Shown piece by piece: positions 10,500 to 21,900 of a stretch of 63,182 bases of DNA; position 1 is the first letter of the stretch; each line of letters begins with the position of its first letter. The position numbers and the translations under genes are program-made. A model generated the notes under the pieces. It did not search any database. It saw only the letters and a program-made list of their open reading frames with translations, and had not been told where the DNA came from. The DNA is from Porphyra umbilicalis (lineage: Eukaryota; Rhodophyta; Bangiophyceae; Bangiales; Bangiaceae): contig KV919151.1 of assembly GCA_002049455.2 (NCBI GenBank), positions 1 to 63,182 of the forward strand, read 5' to 3'.

Positions 10500-12503
10500 T
10501 TACGCGTCGATGATGGCTGACGCGACGGACATGGCCGTGATTTGCCGCAAGGTGACGCACTTGGTGAGCTTGGCAACGCGGTCGGTGATAACCAAGATAA
10601 AGCGGTTGCCCTTCTTGGAGGCCGGGATGGGCCCAAAGATGTCAACGGACAGCTCCGTGAGAGGCTCGGTAGCCTGGAACAGGGTCAAGGGCGTGGTGTG
10701 TCGCCGCAAGGCGAGGCGATTTTGCGCACACGTTGTGCATTTGGTGATGGTCGAATGAATATCCGTCACCATTGAAGGCCAGTAGTATGCCTTACGCATT
10801 GTGTAATACATCCGGTTCATACCAGGATGGGCGGCCATGGTTGCGTGGTGCTCGAGGGTCAACACGCGTTCGTGTAAAGACTTTGGAATAACCAGTTGAT
10901 TGCCGTAAGGCGCACGGCGGTACAGAGCGTGATGCTCATCGCGGAAGAAGGCCTTTGCCGTTCCGAGTTCGACACGTTTGGTCATTGCGACACAATAGTC
11001 GTCCGTTTGTTGAGCTTCAACAACGTTGTCGAATTCCACCGGTTCGGGTGTGTCGGTACCCGTGTACCTCCTCGTCAACAAGCCGTTGGCCGTCTCGGCC
11101 AATGCCAGGCACGGTATATCATCATGGATATCGTCTGGCGGCGCCACCGTAGAGGCGCGCGACAGAAAGTCGGGCAAGTGGTGAGATGCACCTGGTTTAT
11201 AAACCATATCGAATGTGTATTCGGAACGGCGAAGTCGCCACCGCATCAAGCGTCCGCTTGAGTCGGTCGTGCTGTAGATCCAGCAAAGTGCTTGGTGATC
11301 CGTTCGGATGAGGAACCGTTGCCCGTCGAGGAAGCGCCTCAACTTGAGGACAGCCCACACGACGCCGAGGAATTCTCGCTCCGTGGTGGAGTAGTTTTGC
11401 TCTGCAGCAGTGAGTCCTCGGCTCCAATATCCGACAGGATGAAGCAGTTCGCCCGGTTCCTCCTGGAGGAGGGTACAGCCAAATTGGTCGGCGCATGCGT
11501 CAACGTCGACGACGAGCTTCCGATTGGCCTTTGGCAAGGCGAGTACCGGGGGGCACAATAGTGCGTTTCGAAGGTCTTCGAATGCGGCGATGGCCACGTC
11601 CGTCGGTGATGGTAGATCCGGTGGGATCTCGGCCCTAGTCAGGGCGTTCAGGGGCTTTGCTCGTTTGGCAAAGTCTTTGACAAACCGTCGATAGACGTTG
11701 CACATGCCCAAGAAGCTTTTCAGCTGAGTCTTTGTAGTTGGGAACTTTGCATGCTTCAGAGCATCCACGTTCTTGTTGTGCACGTGCAGTTGCCCGGGGC
11801 GGACAATGTGTCCGAGGTACTCGACCTCATCGGAGAACCACGTGCACTTTTCCAAGTTGAGGGTAACCCCGGCTTCGCGAAGACGGTGAAGAACCGTGCC
11901 AACGTCTTTGACGTGTTGTTCCGCGTTCGCGGAGAAGATGATGACGTCGTCTAAGTAGACAAGGCATATCTGCCTCTTCAAGCCCGAGAGGATAATATCC
12001 AACGCACGCTGAAAGGTAGCCGGCGCGTTCGTCAAGCCGAAAGGCATGGATAACCAGTGGTATATACCACAGTGCGTCGTGAACGCCGTCTTCTCTTGGT
12101 CGTCCTTGCGTAAGGGTACTTGCCAGTACCCCGCGGTGCAGTCGAGAGACGTGAACACTTGGGCATCTCCCAAGGATTCAAGGCAGTCCTCCATTCGAGG
12201 CAATGGATAAGCATCCTTCTTGGTGATGTTGTTTAACCGACGATAGTCGACACAGAATCGGGCTTTGCCGTTCTTCTTTAGTACAATTACCACGAGGCTC
12301 GCCCAAGCACTATGGCTAGGGGAAATGACGTTGAGCTTCAACATTTTGTTGATCTGATCACAGATGATCTGCCTTTTGAACGGCCCGGTGCGGTAGGGTT
12401 GGGCCCGTATGGGCAGAGCGTCGGGAGGAGTGACGATGGCGTGCTCCGTAGCACGGATGACGCCAAGGGTTCGATCCCACATAGGCGAATGCGTCTTAAG
12501 CAT
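10500..12503 (-). pseudogene. Gypsy copy A: RT, RNase H, integrase N-half
   Basis: 667-aa open segment closely matching copy B pol. RT motifs FCVDYRRLNN, TSLDCTAGYWQ and YLDD are intact; RNase H follows (VVDVDACADQ); the integrase has its HHCC zinc-binding region and the first catalytic Asp (LSVDIFGP). It ends at TAA 10500-10502 where copy B has a Trp codon TGG, a double G-to-A change on the sense strand. It is continuous in frame with 9390-10499. Confidence 0.9.
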
Positions 12504-13376
12504 GTCACGAATCTGCTTGTGCAGGTACTCGGGTGCCTCACTGAGGTCGAGGTCCTCAGGTGGGTCACGACTGGCGTCGTCCGATGAAGTATCGGTACCA
12601 TCTTTGGATGGTTGTCATCCAAGACGGCGGCAACATCGGCCCTTGGTAGGGTTCTGCAAACCCCAAGGTTGAGTTCTTGCGAACAATGACTTGGTCTTTG
12701 CCAAAGTTGCATAACTTGACTAAGAAGGGTTCGTCGGCTTGACGATTGCCAGGCCGCGGGCGACCGCCATTGACTTATGTCGGCATACCAAGCGTTCGGT
12801 GTGATGGTAACCATACCAGGGGTGTCGCATGTGGCCATGATCACTCCTCTTGTTGTCCGTCGACACGTACCTGTTTACAGGCTCTCACCCTTGCGGGTTG
12901 TCTTGCCAATGGCGGTCCCAGGCACTGTCGTTAAGACAAGCCAAGATCGGCGTTGGCCGAGGAAGCTCCTCCGTGCAGCGCACGTGTTCCTGCCAGACGA
13001 TCTTACGCAAACGCGCAAGATCGCCTCATGTTTTGTTCAATGAACTCGGTGCCAAAATGCACGGGACTGACAATTGTCGGAAACGAGGAATCGGTCAATA
13101 GACGTACACCTCCGGTGTCTACATACAGATGTATGGCATACTTCGTCACGAGACGATTGTTGTTTGCATCTCGGATGCGGGAAGCGCGGTCAACTCTTCG
13201 GCGTAAGCCATCCAGTTCGCAGGGAGAACACTAGTTCGCACTATGTTCACCCCGGCGCCCGTGTCAAGTACAGGGCGGCAGCTCCGCATCACGCGCATGC
13301 ACGGGCCAAGCGTGACGGCGATCTCGTANGTGGCGGCTGTGCACCTTGGTTGGGGACAGGCACCCAGTCTTGACAC
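12504..13376 (-). pseudogene. Gypsy copy A: protease region
   Basis: Matches the protease-RT linker and aspartic protease of copy B in broken frames. The segment read from 13376 holds the active site VLDTGAGVNIV but contains the undetermined base N at 13329. Similarity to the element ends at about 13330 and gag is missing beyond it. Confidence 0.75.
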
Positions 13377-13550
13377 AAAAATGACTTATGAAGGCAAAGT
13401 ATGGGTGCCACTTGGCCCATATTGCGAATATTGAGGGTGCTACTTGGGGCGTCGTGAGGGCGTTTTGATTGCCTAATGGGGCGTCAGTAAGGCGTCTTAT
13501 CCGTCGCGCGCCCCTGACGCCCCCGAAATAGGGGCGTCGTGTGCAACCCT
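13331..13550. other. Junction between gypsy pieces with inverted repeat
   Basis: 220 bp resembling neither gag nor LTR. It holds repeated GGGGCGTC words and a perfect 8-bp inverted repeat GACGCCCC (13515-13522) / GGGGCGTC (13530-13537) with a 7-nt loop. It joins truncated pol of copy A to a truncated LTR. It may be a rearrangement point, a small insertion or an assembly join. Confidence 0.5.
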
Positions 13551-13907
13551 AATTGGGACCGACCGTAGCCAAGCAATAAAGCGAGTTCTATCGCCGTCGA
13601 CAAGGCGAGGAAGAAAGACCTTTTGTTGAAGGGCATCCAATGGGGAGCTGGGTGGTGTCCACGACGGCGACCCCGGACCCACGGTGGTTTAATACAAACA
13701 ACGGCAGTGGTCGATCGACCATCCGATCAATCGATCGTAATGAGTGCCGGCGAACAGATAGGACAGGCAAGCAAACAAGAAAATGAACAATGTGAAAGTA
13801 ACACCCCAAAGGGCTTGCCGCAAGCCGAGTCCCACAAATCCGTGGATTCAGCCAGTCAAGGGGGCTACCAGTGGCAATTTGCCAATTGCGAGCAGAGATA
13901 TGCTACA
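13551..13907 (-). repeat. Partial LTR of gypsy copy C
   Basis: Matches the reverse complement of the copy B LTR from the ACCGACCGTAGCC region to the end GCTACA. The opposite LTR end is missing. Confidence 0.85.
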
Positions 13908-14559
13908 TACCTCCAACGCGGGATTCGAGCCGTCCCGGCGAGATCCCGGAAGGCCGGCGCCCGATTGGGCGATCGCAGGCCCGCACAGGCCCGAGCGGGT
14001 GTCACCGCGCCGGCGGCACGAGCCGTGAAGGGGCGCCGATCCGGCCCCGTTGGGGGTGGCGGTTGGTCGGTGGCGACCGCGACCGCTCAACAACACGCAT
14101 GCGCGGGCGTGTGGTCGGCAGCTCGCGCTGTGGGGCCGAGGCTCTTGGTGGAGCGTGCCTGCGCAGGCGGGTCGCCGGAAGCGTACGCGCGGGCGCGGGC
14201 GGACGGGCAGGGTTAAGACCCGTGGTCGCGGCGGCGGGGTGGCCAGTGTGCGCTGCGCCATCGTCGTCAGCGCCACTTGGCACCGTTGTCGTCGGGGTTT
14301 TGTTACCCCGTCGACAAGGCGAAAGCCACGACGCGGAGGGGGGTTGACACCCCGTGGCCGGTTCATACCGTGCCGAGTGCAAGCGGGTGGTGGTCGTCCA
14401 GCGGCACGGGGCCTTCCCGTTCCCTAGTGCACTTGCACAGGTTGCTGCCTTACGGCGTTGTTTGAGTTGGGACGCGCTACCGCGAGGTGGGTAACCTTGG
14501 GGTTGGTGGAGTTGGTGTGCTCGGTTGGGGCAAGTCACGAGCGGCGCGCCCGTCGGCAG

Positions 14560-14752
14560 GGGCGGCAAGGACGGAAAGTGCGTCAAGTGCGTCAAGGGCG
14601 GCAAGGGCGGCAAGCGCGGCGTCCGCGGCAAGCGCGGCACGGGCGGCAAGCGCGGCGTTGGCGGCAAGCGCGGCAAGGGCGGCAAGCGCGGCGTCGGCGG
14701 CAAGCGCGGCACGGGCGGCAAGCGCGGTGTCGGCGGCAAGGGTCAACACCCC
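14560..14752. repeat. GC-rich minisatellite in copy C tail
   Basis: Short tandem GGCAAGCGCGGC-type units, homologous to 1260-1562 but with a different unit number and order. It lies immediately 5' of the antisense ORF start at 14768. Confidence 0.7.
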
Positions 14753-14767
14753 TGAACGGCCAAAGCT

Positions 14768-15163
14768 ATGGCGGACTCGGCCGCGATGGCGGTGGACGGC
14801 GGCGTTGCCGATGGCGGGGCGGTCGTCGACGGGGCCCATGCCGCCGCGGGGGGCCATCCGGATTTGGATTGCTCCACGGACCCGGAGGTCTTGCGCCAGT
14901 TTCGGCCTCGCGGCTCGTACTACGCACACGCGGAACCGGTGGAGGCTGTTGACGGGGTCCCGCGGGTCACCGACAACCGTCTCTACGACATGTGCGTGCG
15001 CAATCGCGCTCGTGCGCACACGCGTCGCCCGCGCCAAGGCGACATTTGCGGGAGGTGGCCGGAGCTCTCCAAGCCATCCACGAACTCGGGAAACGTGCTA
15101 CGTTTTGACAGTGTCCGGGTCGTGCAGGGGGGTAAATATGAAAATATGCAAGTGCCCTGCTAA
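14768..15163 (+). pseudogene. Antisense ORF fragment in gypsy copy C
   Basis: 131-aa open frame from ATG 14768, in the same context as the ATG at 1580. It carries the conserved block CSTDPEVLRQF, VDGVPRVTDNRLYD and VRNRARAHTRR, then runs through CGRWPELSK into unrelated sequence where the copy is truncated. Of the three copies its first block is the best preserved (no frame break). Function unknown. Confidence 0.5.
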
Positions 15164-15170
15164 ATCACTC

Positions 15171-16643
15171 CCAATCTTGTAGCCGAAACTCACTGTACCG
15201 TACTCGTGGCCGAACCTGATATCCTTGGTGAGGCCTGGTACCAACGCCCCACGATGGAGGCCGCTGCTGCAGCGCCCAATGGCCCCCGCCATATGGCGGG
15301 TGCACCAGGAATGCCAGTAGATTCGAGGGGTTTATCTACCGGGGGTGCGTCGAATGATGTGTCATTGGGATTTTCGAAAATACAAAGAGCTATGATTGTG
15401 ACGCGACAATCCCTCAAGCGGCGCATGGAAAACACAAGCAGCACCTCTTCTATTCTTTCATCCCATGAGAGCGACACCACGATGCACACCCCGCTCTTAC
15501 GATTTTCTTCCTTTTTTTCAATGCAGTATCCCGTGAAATCCTGCCGCACGCGTGCAATCGTGATCACTGTAATCGCCTCTGTCAAGGCCCAGCGCTGCCC
15601 TGATCAGCAGCCGCCGCGTCCGACTTCACGCCATCTTTCCGTTCCTGGGCAGCCAGCCGGGCGGCGTGCGCAGCAGTGGGTAAAGATGGCGGGGGTCATT
15701 TTAAGCAGACTGGAGAAGAAGAAACTGCTTGCAGCCGGGAGACTGCGAGCTGTGTAGGGGATGCTGCAGTGGGGGTATGGCAAGCAGCCCTGTGGCTTCG
15801 GGGTGTCTTCGCGAGACTTTGGGAGGGGGGCGGCATCGCCAGGCTTGCGTATTTCCTGTGAGGCTAATTCTGTGGGCGCGCAGGATGTCGGACTTGCCTA
15901 TCATGACTTGCTGGATATGAAGAGAAGACTTTTCTTTTCGGGGAGAGGGACGGCGGCGTCGCATCACAGGCGACCGGATCCAGCTGATACAACTCCTCAG
16001 GCTACAGAAAGCACATGATCAGAATCGCCAGCTCATGCGCACCGTGAAGATGCCTTAGCTTTCATGCGCAGGCGCCGCGATCCTCATGTTTTAGGCAGCA
16101 GAGAGCTGGATACGCGCCAGTTGTTTTTCTTGCAGGTGCCTGGAAAAGCTCTCTTCTGCAGATGTGACAGGTGATTTTATATGATTATAATCATTGTGTT
16201 TTTAATGATTATCATCATGTTACAGCACGGGTCTGATGACTATAATCACATGGGCATGCAGGGTGCTTTTCAGTTGGGAACACATAATGGAGGCTACTAA
16301 AGAATAATGACAGATGGTTGGCCCGCCAACTTGCAGATTCAAGCCTTTCACAGGCTGTTCACCAAGTCTACGACTGTAATTGGTGTCAACATTGCTAAGG
16401 ACATGCACTGCTCCACTCACACGCTACGCTTCCATAGATGGCAGACCTGGCAACGAGCATGGCAGTCTGACGCTTCTGCTCACAGGGAAGAGCAGCGACA
16501 GAGAGCGAAGTGACAGAGCGTCGGGGAGCAAGACATGCGCATGAATACAGACCTCTCCAGAAAAAGCCGAGGTTGCCATGGCGTCAGTACACAATTGCCA
16601 CATAGCATTGTACATAGTACATCTGAGTGAGGTTGACAGATGT
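15171..16643. other. Unassigned DNA between gypsy copies, possible exon
   Basis: Moderate-GC sequence that forms the left flank of the copy B insertion. On the minus strand, 15585-15190 is open for 131 codons without an ATG at its head (an AG precedes it) and is not low complexity, so it might be an exon of an unknown gene, with possible further exons to 15967. No domain is recognised. 16100-16640 is AT-richer and shows nothing I can name. Confidence 0.3.
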
Positions 16644-17038
16644 TGTAGCATATCTCTGCTACCAATTGGCAATTAGCCACGAGTAGCCCCCTTGACTGGC
16701 CGAATCCACGGATGTGTGTGACTCGGCTTGTGGCACGCCCTTTGGGGGGTTACTTCCGCATTGTTTATTTTTTATTTGCTTGTTTGCTTGCCTGTCTTAT
16801 CTGTCTGCCGGCACTCATTACGATCGCTTGATCGGATGGTCGATCGACCAGTGCCGTTGTTTGTATTAAACCACCGTGGGTCCGGGGTCGCCGTCGTGGG
16901 CACCACCCGGCTCCCCATCAGATGCCCTTCAACAAAAGGTCTTTCTTCCTCGCCGCGACGGCGATAGAACTCGCTTTATTGCTTGGCTACGGTCGGTCTC
17001 AGTACACTGGTAATTGAACTAACGTTATTAATACCACA
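16644..17038 (+). repeat. 5' LTR of gypsy copy B
   Basis: 395 bp with TG...CA ends, preceded by GATGT. It should carry the Pol II promoter. One substitution separates it from the 3' LTR. Confidence 0.96.
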
Positions 17039-17040
17039 TT

Positions 17041-17058
17041 TGGTGGAGCAGCAGGGGA
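17041..17058 (+). promoter_or_regulatory. Primer-binding site of gypsy copy B
   Basis: Two bases after the 5' LTR, TGGTGGAGCAGCAGGGGA would pair with a tRNA 3' end consisting of CCA, discriminator A and an acceptor strand CTGCTCC. The TGG start and position are as expected for minus-strand priming. I cannot name the tRNA from this window. Confidence 0.6.
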
Positions 17059-17268
17059 TACCCTCGCCTTCATCGTGCCTCGCGGCACGGTGTCCCCGAG
17101 AACTTTCTCGCTGCCTCGTGGCATTGTGACGGTGTCGATACGGTCGCTTGGCGCGCGGGGCGTAAGCCATCGACTTGTGGGCGTGGTGCCGGGGGCATCA
17201 CGGTTGAGATCTCCGACGTTGGCGCGCAGGGCGTAAGCCAAGTCGGAACACTTTGTTCAGGTCCCAGT

Positions 17269-18915
17269 ATGTCTACTGGTGGTACCGGCGGCACTCGGCG
17301 AGCCAGAGACGGCAAGTTGCCATCTGGCTACCGGCCGCCGGGCGGGGGACAAGGCACTCCTGCCGCCTCCGACGCCCCAACGGACGGTGCTCCAACTCCT
17401 CCCATCCCTGCGGATCAAGCCGCCTCTGGGCAGATGCAGGTGGTGGAGAGCCTGAAGGCGGCCGTTGAAGCACTTCAGCGACGCCTAACGGCCCAAGAAC
17501 AGACTAACGAGTCTCTGGCGCGAGCCAATGACAAGTTGGTCGACGACGTCGAGGCCCTGCGCAAGGTCGACTCCCATGAGGAGGAACGCCGTGTGGCTAA
17601 GTCTCGCCGCCAGTCGGGCGACAAGACCAAGGATGTCAAGAAGACGAGCAAGGTGATTAAGGACAAGTCCGTCCGCAAGGACGCTCCGGCTAACGCCGCG
17701 CTTTCCTCATCTTCCGACGATTCCGCTTCTGGGTCAAGCCCGACGTCGTCAGACGACGACAACCCCAACGCGACGGACACGTCCTCTTCGGACGATGGCC
17801 ACGGGCCCCCACACCCGCCGTCGCCCCCAAGTGGGTCCTCGCCGAGCGAAAGCTCGAGCGAGTCGGACGCGGCCGCGCGCAAGCGCCCGACGCCCCCCAC
17901 CAAACGGAAGGAGCGACTTGAAAAAGCCGATAGGATCAAGGTGATCCGCCCGGCTAATAGCCGCTTCAAGACACTCCTGGACTACAGGACGTACTTCCTG
18001 ATCCGCCGTCAACTGACGTATACGCCTAAAGAGGCACAGCGGTCGCACCGTCTCAACAAACGTTTGGACGGAGCGTTCCATGGGCAACAGCCATTCACGG
18101 GAGCCCTGCCCTTGGGCATCTTCACGTTCTTGACGACCTTTCGCCGCGCGTGCGACGCGGCTGGGCTGACGCACGGTCAAGCCCTTCCGCTTATGGTCTT
18201 TCGACTAGCCGGCAACGCCAAGATGGCCTTCTCCGGCGCGCTTAACAGCACCCTCGGACGTAAGCGTTACGCCATCCGTACCTACGGAGATGCCGTCAAC
18301 TGGCTTCTTTCGAAGTATGCGACGCACGCAACCATGGCTAACGCCTATCAAGACATCATTACGATGAAGCAACAAGACAACGAGGCGCCCACGGCCTTTG
18401 GTCATCGCGTGGAAACGCAATGCGACCTCCTGAACGGTTTGTTCGACATCCAAGACGTTAAGGACGTCTTCATCACTGGTCTTTCGGACCTTGTGCAAGC
18501 GCACGTCCGGGTACTGAACGACCAGTTCCCCGACCGAACCCTGTCCGAGACGGTCGCCACCGCCCAGATGTACTGGGACGGCACCAACAAGTTGCGTTTG
18601 CAACTCAAGATTACCCGCCCAACGGCGATCAAAGTCGCTTACGCGACACAAGACCAGCGGACGACGACGGAACGACCGTTCACACCGGTTCGCACCCCGC
18701 CGCCCCCTCGGGCTGCCGTCCCTCAAGCCAATCGGGCTGGCATCTGTTACAACTGTAACAAGCCGGGGCACTTCGCTGCACAGTGTGCCGAGCCTTATCG
18801 CCCTCGCGAGCGTCGGCAACCGCCTATCGGCGTTCATGCCCTTGCCGACGGCAACGTCGAGGAAGACGAAGTCGAGCATCCGGCCGACGCCGTGGACGAC
18901 TCGAAAAACGTCTAG
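17269..18915 (+). CDS. Gypsy Gag polyprotein
   Basis: 548 aa. The N-terminus is Gly/Pro-rich, then a predicted coiled coil (about residues 55-110), then a Lys-rich and Ser/Asp/Pro-rich stretch. Residues ~235-455 form the retrotransposon Gag (capsid-like) region with a core around FLTTFRRACD. A CCHC zinc knuckle, CYNCNKPGHFAAQC, lies at residues 493-506 and would bind genomic RNA. The start at 17269 is the first ATG of the frame after the primer site. The stop at 18913 overlaps pol, which is in the -1 frame. It assembles cytoplasmic virus-like particles. Confidence 0.92.
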   Translation: MSTGGTGGTRRARDGKLPSGYRPPGGGQGTPAASDAPTDGAPTPPIPADQAASGQMQVVESLKAAVEALQRRLTAQEQTNESLARANDKLVDDVEALRKVDSHEEERRVAKSRRQSGDKTKDVKKTSKVIKDKSVRKDAPANAALSSSSDDSASGSSPTSSDDDNPNATDTSSSDDGHGPPHPPSPPSGSSPSESSSESDAAARKRPTPPTKRKERLEKADRIKVIRPANSRFKTLLDYRTYFLIRRQLTYTPKEAQRSHRLNKRLDGAFHGQQPFTGALPLGIFTFLTTFRRACDAAGLTHGQALPLMVFRLAGNAKMAFSGALNSTLGRKRYAIRTYGDAVNWLLSKYATHATMANAYQDIITMKQQDNEAPTAFGHRVETQCDLLNGLFDIQDVKDVFITGLSDLVQAHVRVLNDQFPDRTLSETVATAQMYWDGTNKLRLQLKITRPTAIKVAYATQDQRTTTERPFTPVRTPPPPRAAVPQANRAGICYNCNKPGHFAAQCAEPYRPRERRQPPIGVHALADGNVEEDEVEHPADAVDDSKNV

Positions 18916-21900
18916 GCCGGGTGCCCGACTTGGGGTTGCCCGGCGGAACGCGAAAGCGTACGGTGACAAGACTCTTACGTCGTGCCCTTCGGCACTATGA
19001 GATCGCAGCCACGTTAGGCCCATGCCTGCGCATAATGCGAAGTTGCCGCCCTGTCTTAGACACGGGCGCCGGGGTGAACATAGTGCGAACTAGTGTTCTC
19101 CCTTCGAACTGGATGGCTTACGCCGAAGAGTTGACTACGCTTCCGCGCATCCGAGATGCAAACAACAATCGTCTTGTGACGAAGTATGCCATACATCTGT
19201 ATGTAGACACCGGAGGTGTGCGTCTATTTGACCGATTCCTCGTTGCCGACAACTTGTCAGTCCCGTGCATTCTTGGCACCGAGTTCATTGAACAAAACAT
19301 CGAGGGCATTCTGCCGCGCTTTCGCAAGATCGTCTGGCAAGAGCACGTGCGATGCACGGAAGAGCAACCTCGGCCAACGCCGATCTTAGCTTGTCTTAAC
19401 GACAGCGCGTGGGACCGCCACTGGCAAGATAAACCCGCTCGGGTTCGAGCCTGCAAACAGGTGCGTGTCAACGGGCACAAGGAGGAGTGGATCATGGCCA
19501 CGTGCGACACGCCTGGTATGGTTACCATCACACCGAACATTCGGTTGTGCCGACACAAGTCCATGGCAGTCGCCCGCGGCATCGCCATCGTCAAACCGGA
19601 CGAACCATTCCTGGTCAAGTTATGCAACTTCGGCAAGGACCAAGTCATTGTTCGCAAGAACTCTACCTTGGGGTTTGCAGAACCCTACCAAGGGCCGATG
19701 CTTTCCGCCGTCTTGGATGACAACACCCCAAAGGGTGGAACCGATAATTCATCGGACGACGCGAGTCGTGACCCACTCGAGGACCTCGACCTCAGTGAGG
19801 CACCCGAGTACCTGCACAAGCAGATTCGAGACATGCTTAAGACGCATTCGTCTATGTGGGATGGAACCCTTGGCGTCATCCGTGCTACGGAGCACGCCAT
19901 CGTCACTCCTCCCGACGCTCTGCCCATACGGGCCCAACCCTACCGCACCGGGCCGTTCAAACGGCAGATCATCGCTGATCAGATCAACAAGATGTTGAAG
20001 CTCAACGTCATTGCCCCTAGCCATAGTGCTTGGGCAAGCCCCGTGGTAATCGTACCAAAGAAGAACGGCAAGGCCCGATTCTGTGTCGACTATCGTCGGT
20101 TAAACAACATCACCAAGAAGGATGCTTATCCCTTGCCTCGGATGGAGGACTGCCTCGACTCCTTGGGAGATGCCCAGGTGTTCACGTCCCTCGACTGCAC
20201 CGCGGGGTACTGGCAAGTACCCTTACGCAAGGACGACCAAGAGAAGACGGCGTTCACGACGCACTGTGGTATATACCACTGGTTATCCATGCCTTTCGGC
20301 TTGACGAACGCGCCCGCTACCTTTCAGCGCGCGTTGGATATTATCCTCTCGGGTTTGAAGTGGCAGATATGCCTCGTCTACTTAGACGATGTCATCATCT
20401 TCTCCGCCAACGCGGAACAACACGTCAAAGACGTTGACACGGTTCTTCACCGTCTCCGTGAAGCCGGGGTCACCCTCAACTTGGAAAAGTGTACGTGGTT
20501 CTCCGATGAGGTCGAGTACCTAGGACACATTGTCCGCCCCGGGCAACTGCACGTGCACAACAAGAACGTGGATGCTCTGAAGCATGCCAAGTTCCCAACC
20601 ACAAAGACCCAGCTGAAAAGCTTCTTGGGCATGTGCAACGTCTATCGACGGTTTGTCAAAGACTTTGCCAAACGAGCAAAGCCCCTGAACGCCCTGACTA
20701 GGGCCGAGATCCCACCGGATTTACCACCACCGACGGACGTGGCTATCGCCGCCTTCGAGGACCTTCGCAACGCACTGTTGTGCCCACCGGTACTTGCCTT
20801 GCCGAAGGCCAATCGGAAGCTCGTCGTTGACGTGGACGCATGCGCCGACCAAGTTGGTTGTACCCTCCTCCAAGAGGAGCCGGGCGAACTGCTTCACCCT
20901 GTCGGGTATTGGAGCCGAGGACTCACTGCTGCAGAGCAAAACTACTCCACTACGGAGCGAGAATGCCTCGGCGTTGTGTGGGCTGTCCTCAAGTTGAGGC
21001 ACTTCCTCGACGGACAACGGTTCCTCATCCGAACGGATCACCCAGCACTTAGCTGGATCTACAGCACGACCGACTCAAGCGGACGCTTGATGCGATGGCG
21101 ACTTCGCCTCTCCGAATACACATTCGATATGGTTTATAAACCAGGTGCATCGCACCACTTGCCCGACTTCCTGTCGCGCGCCTCTACGGTGGCGCCGCCA
21201 GAAGATATCCACGATGACATACCTTGTCTGGCGTTGGCCGAGACGGCCAACGGCTTAAGAACGGGGAGGTACACGGGTACCGACACACCGGAACCGGTGG
21301 AGTTCGACGATGTTGTCGAAGCACAACAAACAGACGACTTTTGCGTCGAGATGTCCACTCGCGTGGAGCGCGGAACGGCCAAGGCCTTCTTCCGCGATGA
21401 GCACCACGCTCTGTACCGTCGTGCGCCTTACGGCAACCAACTGGTTATTCCAAAGTCGCTACGCGAACGCGTGTTGACCCTCGAGCACCACGCAACCGTG
21501 GCCGCCCACCCTGGTATGAACCGGATGTACTACACAATGCGTAAGGCATACTACTGGCCTTCAATGGTGACGGATATTCATTCGACCATCACCAAATGCA
21601 CAACGTGTGCGCAAAACCGCCTCGCCTTGCGGCGGCACACCACGCCCTTGACCCTGTTCCAGGCTACCGAGCCTCTCACGGAGCTATCCGTTGACATCTT
21701 TGGGCCCATCCCGGCCTCCAAGAAGGGCAACCGCTTCATCTTGGTTATCACCGACCGCTTCGCCAAGCTCACCAAGTGCGTCGCCCTGCGGCGAATCACG
21801 GCTATGTCAGTGGCGTCAGCCATCATCGACGCGTGGGTGTCAGCCTACGGGCCACCGGACCGGATCCTATCGGACCAAGGGCCCCAGTTCATGTCGAACT

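Larger units (their letters stand above)
249..13330 (-). mobile_element. Ty3/gypsy chromovirus copy A, decayed and nested
   Basis: A minus-strand relative of the intact element at 16644-25779. It keeps a 3' LTR (249-629), the GC-rich tail with an ORF antisense to gag-pol, and pol from protease to the C-terminal extension (about 13376 down to 8966). gag and the 5' LTR are absent; similarity stops near an ambiguous base at 13329. A copia element (3220-8551) is inserted in the tail. pol carries a stop (TAA at 10500-10502, where copy B has TGG) and frame breaks, so this copy cannot move by itself. No TSD can be assigned. The right boundary is approximate. Confidence 0.85.
13551..15170 (-). mobile_element. 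Truncated Ty3/gypsy piece (copy C)
   Basis: An LTR lacking its first ~30 plus-strand bases (13551-13907), followed by the same GC-rich tail, minisatellite and antisense ORF start as copy A (630-1830). Similarity ends at about 15060-15170, with no pol. Orientation is minus, so this is the 3' end of an element. Both ends are truncated and no TSD can be assigned; the right boundary is approximate. Confidence 0.75.
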
